Counted from the first letter of the stretch, positions 35,762 through 44,695 are shown. The stretch: 64,000 nucleotides of DNA from Acetobacterium malicum subsp. dehalogenans DSM 11527 (GCF_000472665.1 NZ_AXAC01000018.1:1-64000); one strand, 5' to 3'. Numbers and translations are program-made. Notes: generated by a model from the letters alone, not told the origin.

Positions 35762-36226
35762 CTATTCCGCAAAGCGGTACTCATCCATGGCCTGATTTAC
35801 CAATAAATCGGCCTGATTGTTATAGGGATTTTCGGCATGTCCTTTAACCTTGTGAAAGGTCACCTTGTGGCTGTTAACCAGCTGGTCCAGTTCGATCCAG
35901 ATTTCCCGGTTTTTCAACGCCCCGGCTTTGCCCCGGGTCCAGTTCTTGGCCTTCCATCCGCCAATCCAATTCTGCAGATAGGCATTGACCACATAGGCCG
36001 AATCGCTGTAAATATGAACTTCGCAGGGCTCCTTTAACAACTTTAAACCTTCAATCACCGCCAACAACTCCATCTGGTTATTGGTGGTGTTTTCATAAGC
36101 CCGCTTGTACTCTTTGGTCACGTTTTTCTCGGGATAAATCAGCACGCCGCCAATGGCACCCAGATTTTCCCCTTCCTGTCCGTTACCACGGCAACCGCCA
36201 TCAGTATAGAGGTGAATAACTTTCAT
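35762..36226 (-). CDS. rnhA: Ribonuclease HI
   Basis: A 154-aa RNase HI of standard length with D9 (YTDGGCRG), the NNQMEL Glu, the YSDSAY Asp and the NNQAD Asp forming the DEDD active site, and the GGWKAKNWTRG basic protrusion. It removes RNA from RNA-DNA hybrids. It starts 5 nt after the leuS stop with a poor ribosome binding site, so it depends on leuS translation or transcription. Confidence 0.95.
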   Translation of the reverse strand: MKVIHLYTDGGCRGNGQEGENLGAIGGVLIYPEKNVTKEYKRAYENTTNNQMELLAVIEGLKLLKEPCEVHIYSDSAYVVNAYLQNWIGGWKAKNWTRGKAGALKNREIWIELDQLVNSHKVTFHKVKGHAENPYNNQADLLVNQAMDEYRFAE

Positions 36227-36231
36227 CGTTG

Positions 36232-38643
36232 CTATTTTACCACGATATTGAAAATTTTTCCCGGGACATAAATCTCTTTGACAATGGTTTTACCCTGGGT
36301 ATAGGCCATAATATTTTCCTGAGCCAGGGCAATCGCCTTGGCTTCGTCCTTATCGGCAGCAACTGGAATGGTAATCGTTCCGCGGACCTTGCCATTGATC
36401 TGAACAGCCATTTCGATCACATCGTCCACGGTTTTGGCTTCATCATATTGGGGCCAGGCCGCATCATCAAGCGTTCCACCCATCTCCATCTGCTGCCAGA
36501 TTTCGGAGCTGATATGGGGTGCCACCGGATAGAGTAATTGCAAAAAGGTCTTAAAGGCATCCCGGGTAATTGAACCTTCCCGGTTGAATTCATTTAATAA
36601 GGTCATTAACGCGGCAATCGCGGTGTTGTATTTCATTTCTTCAAAATCATCATTGACTTTTTTAATGGTTTTATGAATCATTGATTCCAGTGCTTTACCA
36701 TAGCCGGCTTCGTCGCTGACCATATCCTGAAGTTTCCAGACCCGATCGAGGAACCGTCGGCAGCCTTTGGCGCCGTTATCTGACCAGGGTGCTGCTTTTT
36801 CATAGTCCCCAATAAACATAATATAAGTTCTCAGGGTATCAGCCCCAAATTCCTCAATGATCACGTTGGGGTTGACCACATTTCCCTTGGATTTCGACAT
36901 TTTTTCGCCGTCGTTGCCAAGAATCAAACCCTGGGCGGTTCGTTTGGCGTAAGGCTCACGCACTGGTACGCAACCAATATCAAACAGGAATTGATGCCAG
37001 AATCGGGAATAAAGCAAATGTCTTGTGACGTGTTCCATCCCGCCGTTGTACCAGTCCACCGGCATCCAGTATTTCAGTTTTTCCGGCGAGGCAAAGGCTT
37101 CGTCGTTTTTGTTATCAAAATAGCGCAAGAAGTACCAGCTGGAGCCAGCCCATTGCGGCATTGTATCAGTTTCCCGTTCGGCCGGACCGCCACACTCGGG
37201 ACAGGTGGTTTCGTACCACTCGGGGATATTGGCCAGCGGCGATTTGCCGGTATCGGTGGGGGTATAACTTTCCACCATTGGCAATTCCAACGGCAGCTGA
37301 TCCTCGGGTACCGGCACCATCCCACATTTTGGACAGTGAACAATCGGAATCGGTTCACCCCAATAACGCTGACGATTAAAGGCCCAGTCCTTCATTTTAT
37401 AATTAATGGTGCGTTTGCCCAGTTTTTCCTGTTCCAGAAAGTCAATCGTTTTCTGGATCGCATCCTTAACTTCCATGCCGTTTAAAAAGCCGGAGTTGAC
37501 CATTTCGCCAGAATCGGTATTGGTATAAGCCGCTTCGCTGACATCCCCGCCTTTGATCACTTCAATGATCGGCAAGTCAAATTTCTTGGCAAAATCCCAG
37601 TCCCGGTTATCATGGCCGGGAACCGCCATAATCGCCCCGGTACCATATCCCATCATGACGTAGTCAGCGATGAAAATGGGAATTTCGGTATTGGTCACCG
37701 GATTAATGGCCTGAATGCCTAAAATCCGTACCCCGGTTTTATCCTTAGCCAGCTGAACCCGCTCAAATTCAGTTTTGCGTTTCGCCTGATCCTGATAATC
37801 GACCAGTTCCGCCATATTGGTAATTGACGCCGACAAGTCGTTAATCAGCGGATGTTCGGGAGCGATAACCATAAAAGTGGCACCAAATAGGGTATCTGGT
37901 CGGGTTGTAAAGACCCGCAGGGCTTTGTCGTAACCGGCGATGGTAAAGTCGACTTCGGCACCCACCGATTTTCCAATCCAGTTTTCCTGTTCCAGGCGGA
38001 TCCGGGGCAGATATTCGACATCATCTAGACCTTTGAGCAACTCTTCAGCATAGTTTCTGATTTTCAGGAACCAGACATCTTTTTCCATTTGAACTACTTC
38101 ACTGCCACAGCGGTCACACTTGCCATCCCGGAAATCTTCGTTGGCCAGCACCACCTTGCAACCGTTACAGAAATTGACATAGGTTCGATCTCTAAAGGCC
38201 AGGCCATGCTTGAATAATTGTAAAAAAATCCATTGGGTCCATTTATAGTATTTGGGATCGGTGGTATCGATCTCTTTATCCCAGTCAAAGGCATAACCAA
38301 TCCGTTTTAACTGATTGGTAAAGACGGCAATGTTCTCATCGGTCACTTCCCGGGGATGACGACCCGTTTGGATGGCGTAGTTTTCGGTGGGTAAACCAAA
38401 AGCATCCCAGCCAATCGGAAAGAGGACATTAAAGCCTTCCATGCGCCGTTTTCGGGCGATCACTTCCAGCGATGTATAGGCCCGGACATGACCCACATGG
38501 AGACCCACGCCAGATGGATAAGGAAATTCGACCAACCCGTAAAATTTTTCTTTGCTTGAGTTTTCTTCCATTCGGAAGGTCTCATTTTCCTCCCAATACT
38601 GCTGCCAGTGTGCTTCTATTTTTTTATGCTCATATGTTGACAT
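36232..38643 (-). CDS. leuS: Leucyl-tRNA synthetase
   Basis: An 803-aa class I synthetase with HVGH in PYPSGVGLHVGHVRAY (HIGH motif), a CP1 editing domain with the TTRPDTLFGATF threonine-rich segment, and KMSKS in GEKMSKSKGNVV. The ATG at 38643 follows GGAGG; upstream codons to 38772 are leader, not protein. A consensus promoter and a long leader with a terminator-like hairpin precede it. No T-box was found. Confidence 0.96.
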   Translation of the reverse strand: MSTYEHKKIEAHWQQYWEENETFRMEENSSKEKFYGLVEFPYPSGVGLHVGHVRAYTSLEVIARKRRMEGFNVLFPIGWDAFGLPTENYAIQTGRHPREVTDENIAVFTNQLKRIGYAFDWDKEIDTTDPKYYKWTQWIFLQLFKHGLAFRDRTYVNFCNGCKVVLANEDFRDGKCDRCGSEVVQMEKDVWFLKIRNYAEELLKGLDDVEYLPRIRLEQENWIGKSVGAEVDFTIAGYDKALRVFTTRPDTLFGATFMVIAPEHPLINDLSASITNMAELVDYQDQAKRKTEFERVQLAKDKTGVRILGIQAINPVTNTEIPIFIADYVMMGYGTGAIMAVPGHDNRDWDFAKKFDLPIIEVIKGGDVSEAAYTNTDSGEMVNSGFLNGMEVKDAIQKTIDFLEQEKLGKRTINYKMKDWAFNRQRYWGEPIPIVHCPKCGMVPVPEDQLPLELPMVESYTPTDTGKSPLANIPEWYETTCPECGGPAERETDTMPQWAGSSWYFLRYFDNKNDEAFASPEKLKYWMPVDWYNGGMEHVTRHLLYSRFWHQFLFDIGCVPVREPYAKRTAQGLILGNDGEKMSKSKGNVVNPNVIIEEFGADTLRTYIMFIGDYEKAAPWSDNGAKGCRRFLDRVWKLQDMVSDEAGYGKALESMIHKTIKKVNDDFEEMKYNTAIAALMTLLNEFNREGSITRDAFKTFLQLLYPVAPHISSEIWQQMEMGGTLDDAAWPQYDEAKTVDDVIEMAVQINGKVRGTITIPVAADKDEAKAIALAQENIMAYTQGKTIVKEIYVPGKIFNIVVK

Positions 38644-38844
38644 ATTTCCTCCATTTGCTCGCTTGCTCGTTTCTATTTTTTCGACGCTGAAATTTGTGAA
38701 ACGGCCGTGAGCTTTGCTTTCTGAATTTTCTAATAACTGTATACTAGGTCTTATCACAAAACCCGTAAACAATCTTAATTAAACAATCTATCTTAAAACG
38801 GATTTTCGCCATTATGCGATTCACCGGCTTCAACTTGTTGCGAA

Positions 38845-38875
38845 AAAAAAATCCGCTCCCCCGCTAAGGGACGAA
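38845..38875 (-). terminator. Terminator-like hairpin in the leuS leader
   Basis: On the minus strand CGTCCC pairs with GGGGA(G)CG and is followed by GA and nine T. It lies only about 30 nt after the predicted leuS transcription start and about 200 nt before the leuS ATG, so it could be an attenuator or the end of a short RNA. Confidence 0.5.
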
Positions 38876-38908
38876 CTTTTTCCTGTCTCCTAATGATGTT
38901 CATCCCTC

Positions 38909-38937
38909 ATTATAAATAAGGGGGGAACCGCTGTCAA
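38909..38937 (-). promoter_or_regulatory. Consensus promoter of leuS
   Basis: Minus strand TTGACA (38932-38937), 17-bp spacer, TATAAT (38909-38914): a perfect sigma-A-type match. Transcription should start near 38902, giving a leader of about 260 nt. Confidence 0.88.
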
Positions 38938-38941
38938 TGAT

Positions 38942-38970
38942 TTGTGCTTTTTTTTCGCTTATGGTATACT
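38942..38970 (+). promoter_or_regulatory. Promoter of the racemase operon
   Basis: TTGTGC (38942-38947), 17-bp spacer, TATACT (38965-38970). Its -35 lies 4 bp from the -35 of the divergent leuS promoter. Confidence 0.7.
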
Positions 38971-38999
38971 GGAGAACAGAAAACTGCAAAGGAGCATTT

Positions 39000-40118
39000 A
39001 TGTATCCCTTACTTAAAATCAATAAGAAAAAAATATCGGAAAATACCCGAGCGATTATAAAGCGGACCAAAAAACTGGGAGTCGAGGTCACCGCGGTCAC
39101 CAAGTGTACTGGCGGCAACTTGGAAATTGCCCAAGCCTTCCTGGACGGAGGGGCCACCTCGATTGGCGATTCCCGGATAAAAAACCTCAAAAACCTGGCC
39201 CCACTGGCCTGTGAAAAATGGCTGATCCGGGTGCCCATGCCCAGTGAGGTCAATCATACCGTTGCCTATGCCACCCTCTCACTAAACAGCGAAATAAAAA
39301 CCATCCGACTGTTAGACCAGGCCGCCAAAGCCCAGGGCAAAACCCACGGCATCCTCTACATGCTTGACCTTGGCGATCTTCGTGAGGGTCTTTTTATTGG
39401 CGATGGCAATCCCGCCAAAGCTGAAATCGAATCACTGATTGCGGCCTCTTTCACAAAGCTGGAGCAGGATCTTACCGAAATTAAAACGATGGAAAACATC
39501 CATCTCCGGGGCATCGCCACCAACGCCACCTGCGTCGGGGCCACCATTCCTACCCCCCAAACCTTTGGAGCTTTTTTTAAGGTCAAAGCAATCCTCGAAG
39601 AAAAATATCAGCTCCCCTGCGAGATCGTTTCCGGCGGTAATTCCAGTGCTTACTATCTGGTCGATAATGAAACCCTGCCCGCCGAAATCAACAACCTCCG
39701 GCTGGGGGATGTGATCCTCTTTGGTCGGGAATCGGCCTATTATCACTGCTATGATTACCTCCATCAGGACGCCTTTATTCTGGATGTGGAAATTCTCGAA
39801 CTTCAGGACAAACCCACCTACCCGGTGGGCGAAATCGGCCGTAACGCCTTTGGCGAAATCCCCGCCTTTGAGGACCAGGGGATCCGGCGGCGCGCCATCT
39901 GCGGCCTGGGCCGTCAGGACACTGACACCGACCATCTCTTCCCGCTGGTTTCCGGACTGACCATTGTCGGTTCCAGCTCCGACCATCTGGTCATCGACGT
40001 TACCGACGCCGAAACCACCTATCAGGTTGGCGACATCATCAGTCTGCGCTGCGACTACGTCGGCGCCCTGCACGCTGCCACCTCATCTTATGTTGACAAA
40101 ATTGTTATCAACCAATAA
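39000..40118 (+). CDS. Alanine/ornithine racemase family PLP enzyme
   Basis: A 372-aa fold-III PLP enzyme. The lysine in VTAVTKCTGGN (about residue 36) is the likely Schiff-base residue; SGGNSSAYYL and CDYVGAL are further family features. Close relatives include ornithine racemase, which makes D-ornithine for fermentation, so an amino acid other than alanine is likely; the substrate is not proven. ATG at 39000 with AAAGGAG upstream. The Ldh_2-type gene follows after 32 nt in the same operon. Confidence 0.83.
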   Translation: MYPLLKINKKKISENTRAIIKRTKKLGVEVTAVTKCTGGNLEIAQAFLDGGATSIGDSRIKNLKNLAPLACEKWLIRVPMPSEVNHTVAYATLSLNSEIKTIRLLDQAAKAQGKTHGILYMLDLGDLREGLFIGDGNPAKAEIESLIAASFTKLEQDLTEIKTMENIHLRGIATNATCVGATIPTPQTFGAFFKVKAILEEKYQLPCEIVSGGNSSAYYLVDNETLPAEINNLRLGDVILFGRESAYYHCYDYLHQDAFILDVEILELQDKPTYPVGEIGRNAFGEIPAFEDQGIRRRAICGLGRQDTDTDHLFPLVSGLTIVGSSSDHLVIDVTDAETTYQVGDIISLRCDYVGALHAATSSYVDKIVINQ

Positions 40119-40150
40119 ATATAAAGAGCATTAGACAAGGAGAATTATTG

Positions 40151-41269
40151 ATGAAAGACGAAACCACCTACCGCATCCCCTTTGACATTCTGGAAGCATT
40201 CATGACCGACGCCTTAAAAGGCATTGGGGTTCCTGAAGAAGACGCCAAGATCTGTGCCGACATCCTGATCACCTCAGACAAAAGGGGGATTGATTCCCAC
40301 GGTATCGGCCGTTTAAAACCGATCTACTATGACCGGATCAAACAAGGCATCCAGAATCCAGTTACCGAATTTGAAGTGGTCAAAGACACCTTTACCACCG
40401 CCGTCATTGACGGTCACGATGGCATGGGCCACGTGATTGCCAAAAAAGCGATGCAAATGGCGATTGATAAAGCCAAGGTTTACGGCATGGGGATGACCGT
40501 GGTCCGTAATTCCACCCATTATGGTTTTGCCGGCTACTATCCGCTGATGGCCATCGAAAACAACATGATTGGGATGACCGGCACCAACGCCCGTCCTTCG
40601 ATTGCGCCGACCTTTGGGGTCGAAAATATGCTGGGCACCAATCCGATTACCGTTGGAGTCCCCAGTGATGAACCTTTCCCCTTTGTGCTGGACTGTGCCA
40701 CCTCGGTTTCGCAACGGGGCAAGATCGAAGTTTATGACCGCGAAAACAAGGACCTGCCCGATGGCTGGGTCATTGATCGCCAGGGGAACAGCCGGACTGA
40801 TACCAAACAGATCCTCATCGATCTGGTTAAAGGCGAAGCCGCCCTGACCCCACTGGGCGGCATTGGCGAAGACACCGGCGGTTATAAGGGCTATGGTTAT
40901 GCCACCTTTGTGGAAATCCTCTCGGCCGCCCTCCAAAGCGGTTCCTTCTTAAAAGGCCTGCTGGGTTTTGACGCCAACGGTCAGGCACAGCCCTACCACC
41001 TCGGTCATTTCTTTATTGCTATCAACATCGAAAACTTTACCGAACCCGAATCCTTTAAAAAAATCACCGGTGATATTTTAAGAGACCTGCGGGCCTCAGA
41101 AAAAATGCCCGGTCAGGAACGAATCTATACTGCCGGCGAAAAAGAATATGATGCCTGGCTGGATCGGAAAGACAAAGGAACCCCGGTCAACGATGCCCTG
41201 ATTAAAGATATCCTCGACATCAAGGCGGAACTGGGTCTGGATCAATACCACTTCCCGTTTGAAAAATAA
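40151..41269 (+). CDS. Malate/L-lactate dehydrogenase (Ldh_2) family oxidoreductase
   Basis: A 372-aa NAD(P)-dependent oxidoreductase of the Ldh_2 family (RGIDSHGIGRL catalytic His region at about 40-50, STHYGFAGYY, GTNPITVGVPSDEPFPFVLD). Family members reduce 2-oxoacids or cyclic imines such as piperideine-2-carboxylate. Linkage to a racemase suggests amino or oxoacid metabolism; the substrate cannot be fixed. Start ATG at 40151 (AAGGAG upstream), preferred over the TTG just before it. Confidence 0.87.
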   Translation: MKDETTYRIPFDILEAFMTDALKGIGVPEEDAKICADILITSDKRGIDSHGIGRLKPIYYDRIKQGIQNPVTEFEVVKDTFTTAVIDGHDGMGHVIAKKAMQMAIDKAKVYGMGMTVVRNSTHYGFAGYYPLMAIENNMIGMTGTNARPSIAPTFGVENMLGTNPITVGVPSDEPFPFVLDCATSVSQRGKIEVYDRENKDLPDGWVIDRQGNSRTDTKQILIDLVKGEAALTPLGGIGEDTGGYKGYGYATFVEILSAALQSGSFLKGLLGFDANGQAQPYHLGHFFIAINIENFTEPESFKKITGDILRDLRASEKMPGQERIYTAGEKEYDAWLDRKDKGTPVNDALIKDILDIKAELGLDQYHFPFEK

Positions 41270-41294
41270 TCCCTAAAAAACATAACCATTAAAC

Positions 41295-41329
41295 AAAAGA
41301 CACGGATCGATAACGATCCGTGTCTTTTT
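41295..41329. terminator. Bidirectional terminator between ldh and rubrerythrin
   Basis: AAAGACACGGATCG and CGATCCGTGTCTTT form a perfect stem around ATAA with A and T tracts on either side; it serves both convergent genes. Confidence 0.92.
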
Positions 41330-41346
41330 GGTAAAACGGTCTATTT

Positions 41347-41943
41347 TTAGTAGGTTTCGACAAATAGTTCAAAATAAGCCTGGGCATGTTTGCAGGCCGG
41401 ACAGAGTTCAGGAGCTTCGGCGCCCTCGTGAATATAACCGCAATTGCCACATTTCCATTTCACCTCGCTAAACCGTTTGAAGGTTCGGCCCAGTTCAATG
41501 TTGGCTGCGAGTTTTAGATAGCGGGTTTCGTGAGCTTTTTCAGCAATACATACTTCCAGCCAGGTCTCAGCAATTTCATCAAATCCTTCTTCTTTGGCAA
41601 TTTTGGCAAATTTGGGATAGAGCTCATTCCATTCTTCATTTTCTCCGGAAGCTGCATGTAATAAATTGTTTTTAGTATCTCCAAGTGCTACCGGAAAAGT
41701 CGCATTCACGGGAATTTCAACAGCATTGCCAGAAGTGTACTCATTGGCCGCAATATGCTTATAGAACAATTCACCATGCTCTTTTTCATTACCTGCTGTT
41801 TCGGTGAAAATTTCACTGATCTGAACATAACCCTCTTTTTTCGCGATCGATGCAAAATACGTATAACGCATTCTGGCCTGGCATTCGCCAACAAAAGATG
41901 TCATTAAATTTACTAACGTCTGTGTTCCTTGTAATTTACCCAT
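41347..41943 (-). CDS. rbr: Rubrerythrin
   Basis: A 198-aa rubrerythrin: diiron four-helix bundle with GECQARMRYTYFAS and AGNEKEHGELFYKH, a second pair in the EVCIAEKAHETRYL helix, and a C-terminal rubredoxin-like domain (CGNCGY...CPAC) holding one FeS4 iron. It reduces hydrogen peroxide in anaerobes. A GGAGG site precedes the ATG and a perfect PerR box lies directly upstream, so peroxide-inducible expression is expected. Confidence 0.94.
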   Translation of the reverse strand: MGKLQGTQTLVNLMTSFVGECQARMRYTYFASIAKKEGYVQISEIFTETAGNEKEHGELFYKHIAANEYTSGNAVEIPVNATFPVALGDTKNNLLHAASGENEEWNELYPKFAKIAKEEGFDEIAETWLEVCIAEKAHETRYLKLAANIELGRTFKRFSEVKWKCGNCGYIHEGAEAPELCPACKHAQAYFELFVETY

Positions 41944-41954
41944 TTTTTCCTCCC

Positions 41955-41969
41955 TTATAATGATTATAA
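41955..41969 (-). promoter_or_regulatory. PerR box upstream of rubrerythrin
   Basis: TTATAATGATTATAA matches the Bacillus PerR consensus TTATAATNATTATAA at every position. It lies 12 nt before the rbr start, just beyond the ribosome binding site and downstream of a TATAAT element, so a bound repressor would block transcription. Confidence 0.85.
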
Positions 41970-42016
41970 ACTTACTCTTATTATATACCAGCTTTCAGAG
42001 AAATGAAACATTTTAA

Positions 42017-43798
42017 TTATTCTGATTTATTTAATTCATCAATAAACTGAACCAGCGCCTGGGCAGCCAGGAAAGGACCATTCTGTTCGTACCCGGGAAT
42101 CCCCAGTTGGGTCCTTATCATCCCGATTTGAACACCGGTTTCGCGCATCTTTTTAAATGTTTTTCTGGCAATCTTTTCATGCTCTTCTTTTAACTGAACG
42201 GCGCCAAAGGGATTGGCAAAGTAGGTGGTGGTGATCCCCACTTCTCCGGTGGTACCCTTGGCCATTCGTTTACCTTCGGAAAAGACCGCATAGGCTTCGT
42301 CCAGATCATCAAACAGTTCAATCGGCGGAGCCGATTCCCCTATTTCTTCGTAATTATTAATATAGAAAACATAGTCCACCCGGGTCGATTTAGCAATCTC
42401 CTCATAGGACATTTGTGGTACGATAACCCGGGCATTGACAATGTTCGGGTTCATAAAAATACTGCGGTCCATGGTGCTGTAGGCGTAACCCGGCTGAAGA
42501 TCATCCAAACGGACAAAGGCGCCGATTTCGGTGCCCACGGCCATCAGTTCGCCTTCTTTGTTAAAGTGGAGTGAGCCCATATCGTCGATCAGTATATCAA
42601 AGTCGCAGGCCAGCTCCTTGGGAAGTTTATTGATGGCTTCCAGGGTTTCTGATTTGCCGGCGCCACTATCACCGATCAGCATCACATTTGCTGATTTTCG
42701 GCCGCCCACCCGGATTTTGGCAAAGGCACCATGAACGGGCATCGCTTTTTTTTCAATCTGAATGATATTGTGCAGGGTGAGCATCATTTTCTTCATATAA
42801 CCAAAATAGTCAATATGGGGGTTGTCGGGGATCAGACCATAATAGACATCATCCTCTTTGGTTACGTAACCGAGTTTTTCATCATCTTCGAAGAGGACCT
42901 CGTCCAAGCCAAAGAAAACCACCGCATCCGGTTTTTGCTTGGTAAATTCTTCCGGGGTGGCCATTTCAAAGAGGTTGAACAAACCGGCCCCCAGAGCCAG
43001 ATACTCTTTTTGAACATAAACAATCGCCAGCAATCGCCCGACCTTCATCGGAATGGCAAACCATTCGTCACAGTCCAAGTAGAATTTCTGTAAAATACGC
43101 TTGTCTTTGACCGGAAAGATCCCATCCCGTTTACTTGACTGGGTATAGAAAATAACCGGTGGTTCAAAGATCGCTTCCCAGACGTAGGGCACCTGGTAAA
43201 GTGAATCATTTTTACTTTTAACACCCCGGTCAAATTCAAATTTATCCGTTAAAAAGGCCACCTGGGCTCCGCTGGGCAACTGCCGGTAAATGCTGACGCT
43301 CTTCCCGGTGACATTGAAATGGATATTACGATAGAGATCGAGAACCATTTTTTTGAACGCATCATTGTTGGATGCCAGCGAATGAGCCTTTGAACGCTTT
43401 GTTTTTTCATCCGAACTGTATTCATCGGTTTTGATCATAAATCGCTGAATACTTCGCCAGTAGTTGTAAAACCCTTCCAGAAAGCCCAGAAACAGCTGGG
43501 AATATTCTTCATAGGTGAATTGAATATCAAAATAGCCGGATTGGATGATTTCGTCCAGGGAATTAATATTCAACAGATAAACAAAATCAATAAAAGCGGT
43601 TTCGTTAAATTCGCCTTTATTATTTTCAAACGGCTCCAGGGTCTTTAATAGATAAGATTTTTTTACCGTCAGTTCGTCAATAAAGGTTTTGACCAATTTC
43701 CGGAACAGGGTCGACTTAATTAGCTGACCAAAATTAGTGAATTTTAAATCGCCTTTAATTAAAGCTGTCCGTTCCAAATTTATGTTTTTAGATTCCAT
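42017..43798 (-). CDS. PEPCK/HPr-kinase-fold protein of unknown function
   Basis: A 593-aa protein in two parts. Residues 1-290 are unrecognised and helical. The C-terminal half has MPVHGAFAKI (353-362), the P-loop GDSGAGKS (376-383) and LIDDMGS (403-409), the order seen in ATP-type PEP carboxykinase (MHCSAN, kinase-1a, DDxH-type) and HPr kinase. Several PEPCK substrate residues are not visible, so a different phosphotransfer is likely. It follows the HAD phosphatase gene by 9 nt in one operon, possibly an opposing activity. Confidence 0.65.
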   Translation of the reverse strand: MESKNINLERTALIKGDLKFTNFGQLIKSTLFRKLVKTFIDELTVKKSYLLKTLEPFENNKGEFNETAFIDFVYLLNINSLDEIIQSGYFDIQFTYEEYSQLFLGFLEGFYNYWRSIQRFMIKTDEYSSDEKTKRSKAHSLASNNDAFKKMVLDLYRNIHFNVTGKSVSIYRQLPSGAQVAFLTDKFEFDRGVKSKNDSLYQVPYVWEAIFEPPVIFYTQSSKRDGIFPVKDKRILQKFYLDCDEWFAIPMKVGRLLAIVYVQKEYLALGAGLFNLFEMATPEEFTKQKPDAVVFFGLDEVLFEDDEKLGYVTKEDDVYYGLIPDNPHIDYFGYMKKMMLTLHNIIQIEKKAMPVHGAFAKIRVGGRKSANVMLIGDSGAGKSETLEAINKLPKELACDFDILIDDMGSLHFNKEGELMAVGTEIGAFVRLDDLQPGYAYSTMDRSIFMNPNIVNARVIVPQMSYEEIAKSTRVDYVFYINNYEEIGESAPPIELFDDLDEAYAVFSEGKRMAKGTTGEVGITTTYFANPFGAVQLKEEHEKIARKTFKKMRETGVQIGMIRTQLGIPGYEQNGPFLAAQALVQFIDELNKSE

Positions 43799-43807
43799 CG
43801 TGTCCTC

Positions 43808-44458
43808 CTATTTTATAATTTTCAGTAATTCATTGATGCTGGCGATCAGGTGGGTAGCTCCGGCCTGTCGCAGTTCATCTTCACTACCGCAGCCGTAGGT
43901 CACACCGACGGAATCGATGCCCACTTCGCTGGCACCAATAATATCATAGTGACGATCACCGACCATTAAGACGTCCGCTAAATCCTGGACATCATTATCT
44001 TCCAACAGATCGGTGATGATTTCTTTTTTATTGCTGCGGGTGCCATCATTATAGGTACCATAGACCCGGTCAATCTGGATATCGAGCTTCAAACTGTCTA
44101 TTATCTTGCGGGCATTATTTTCATTTTTAGTTGTGGCCACGCCTAAAAAGCGTCCACTAGTATAGAGGGCATGAACTGTTTCTTTGACGCCCTGGTAAAG
44201 CTGGGCCTGATACATCTGACCATTGCCAACATATTCCTCCAGGTAAAATTCATAACCTTGACGGGCTTCAGCCAGAGAAAATCCATAGACTTCCTGAAAG
44301 GTTTTAAGAATCGGCGGACCGATCAAGGGCTCGATATCGATAATTTTCGGATTAGGCACATGCATTTTTCCCAAAGCATATTCAAAAGAACATCGCACCG
44401 TTTCCTTAGAATCGATGAGTGTTCCGTCTAGATCGAATAGAATGTGTGAATATTTCAT
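43808..44458 (-). CDS. HAD superfamily phosphatase (PGP-like)
   Basis: A 216-aa HAD hydrolase: motif I FDLDGTLID at residues 7-15, a cap domain, motif II ATTKN and motif IV VGDRHYDIIGA. The layout fits phosphoglycolate phosphatase or pyrophosphatase PpaX-like members; the substrate is unknown. The ATG at 44458 has AAGGAG upstream; the frame to 44497 does not. First gene of a pair with the PEPCK/HPrK-fold protein. Confidence 0.85.
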   Translation of the reverse strand: MKYSHILFDLDGTLIDSKETVRCSFEYALGKMHVPNPKIIDIEPLIGPPILKTFQEVYGFSLAEARQGYEFYLEEYVGNGQMYQAQLYQGVKETVHALYTSGRFLGVATTKNENNARKIIDSLKLDIQIDRVYGTYNDGTRSNKKEIITDLLEDNDVQDLADVLMVGDRHYDIIGASEVGIDSVGVTYGCGSEDELRQAGATHLIASINELLKIIK

Positions 44459-44630
44459 TATTTCTCCTTGTATAGGTTTCTCTAACACCGCTGACAACTT
44501 TTTGTTTGTATTAATTATAATATAGAAGGATCAGTCCAACAAGACAAACTTACTCTTAACTGGATTAAATCGTTCAATCCGAATAATTTTTCTTGTATTT
44601 TGCGCCATTTAAAAGTATCCCTTAATTTCA

Positions 44631-44659
44631 TTGTAGCCGCTATGGGGACGTGATATAAT
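44631..44659 (+). promoter_or_regulatory. Promoter of lemA
   Basis: TTGTAG (44631-44636), 17-bp spacer, TATAAT (44654-44659), about 37 nt ahead of the lemA ATG. Confidence 0.75.
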
Positions 44660-44695
44660 ATCAACAATAAAATTGTTTAAGGAGGATTATAAAAA

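Noticed and set aside
38785-38899. 36-codon leader peptide (MNIIRRQEKV...) in the leuS leader
   Set aside because: It would start at or before the predicted transcription start, has no ribosome binding site, and contains one leucine codon only, so it is not a leucine attenuator peptide.
38911-38935. T-box-like AATAAGGGGGGAACCGC on the plus strand
   Set aside because: The T-box needs a TGGN bulge pairing with the tRNA end; the sequence has GGGGAACC instead, and it overlaps the leuS promoter on the other strand. No stem I or antiterminator fits.
39432-40073. Long minus-strand frame antisense to the racemase (213 codons)
   Set aside because: Shadow of a GC-rich coding region; product has no domain and the plus-strand gene is certain. 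Same reasoning for the antisense frames over dhaK, dhaK2, leuS and the aldolase.
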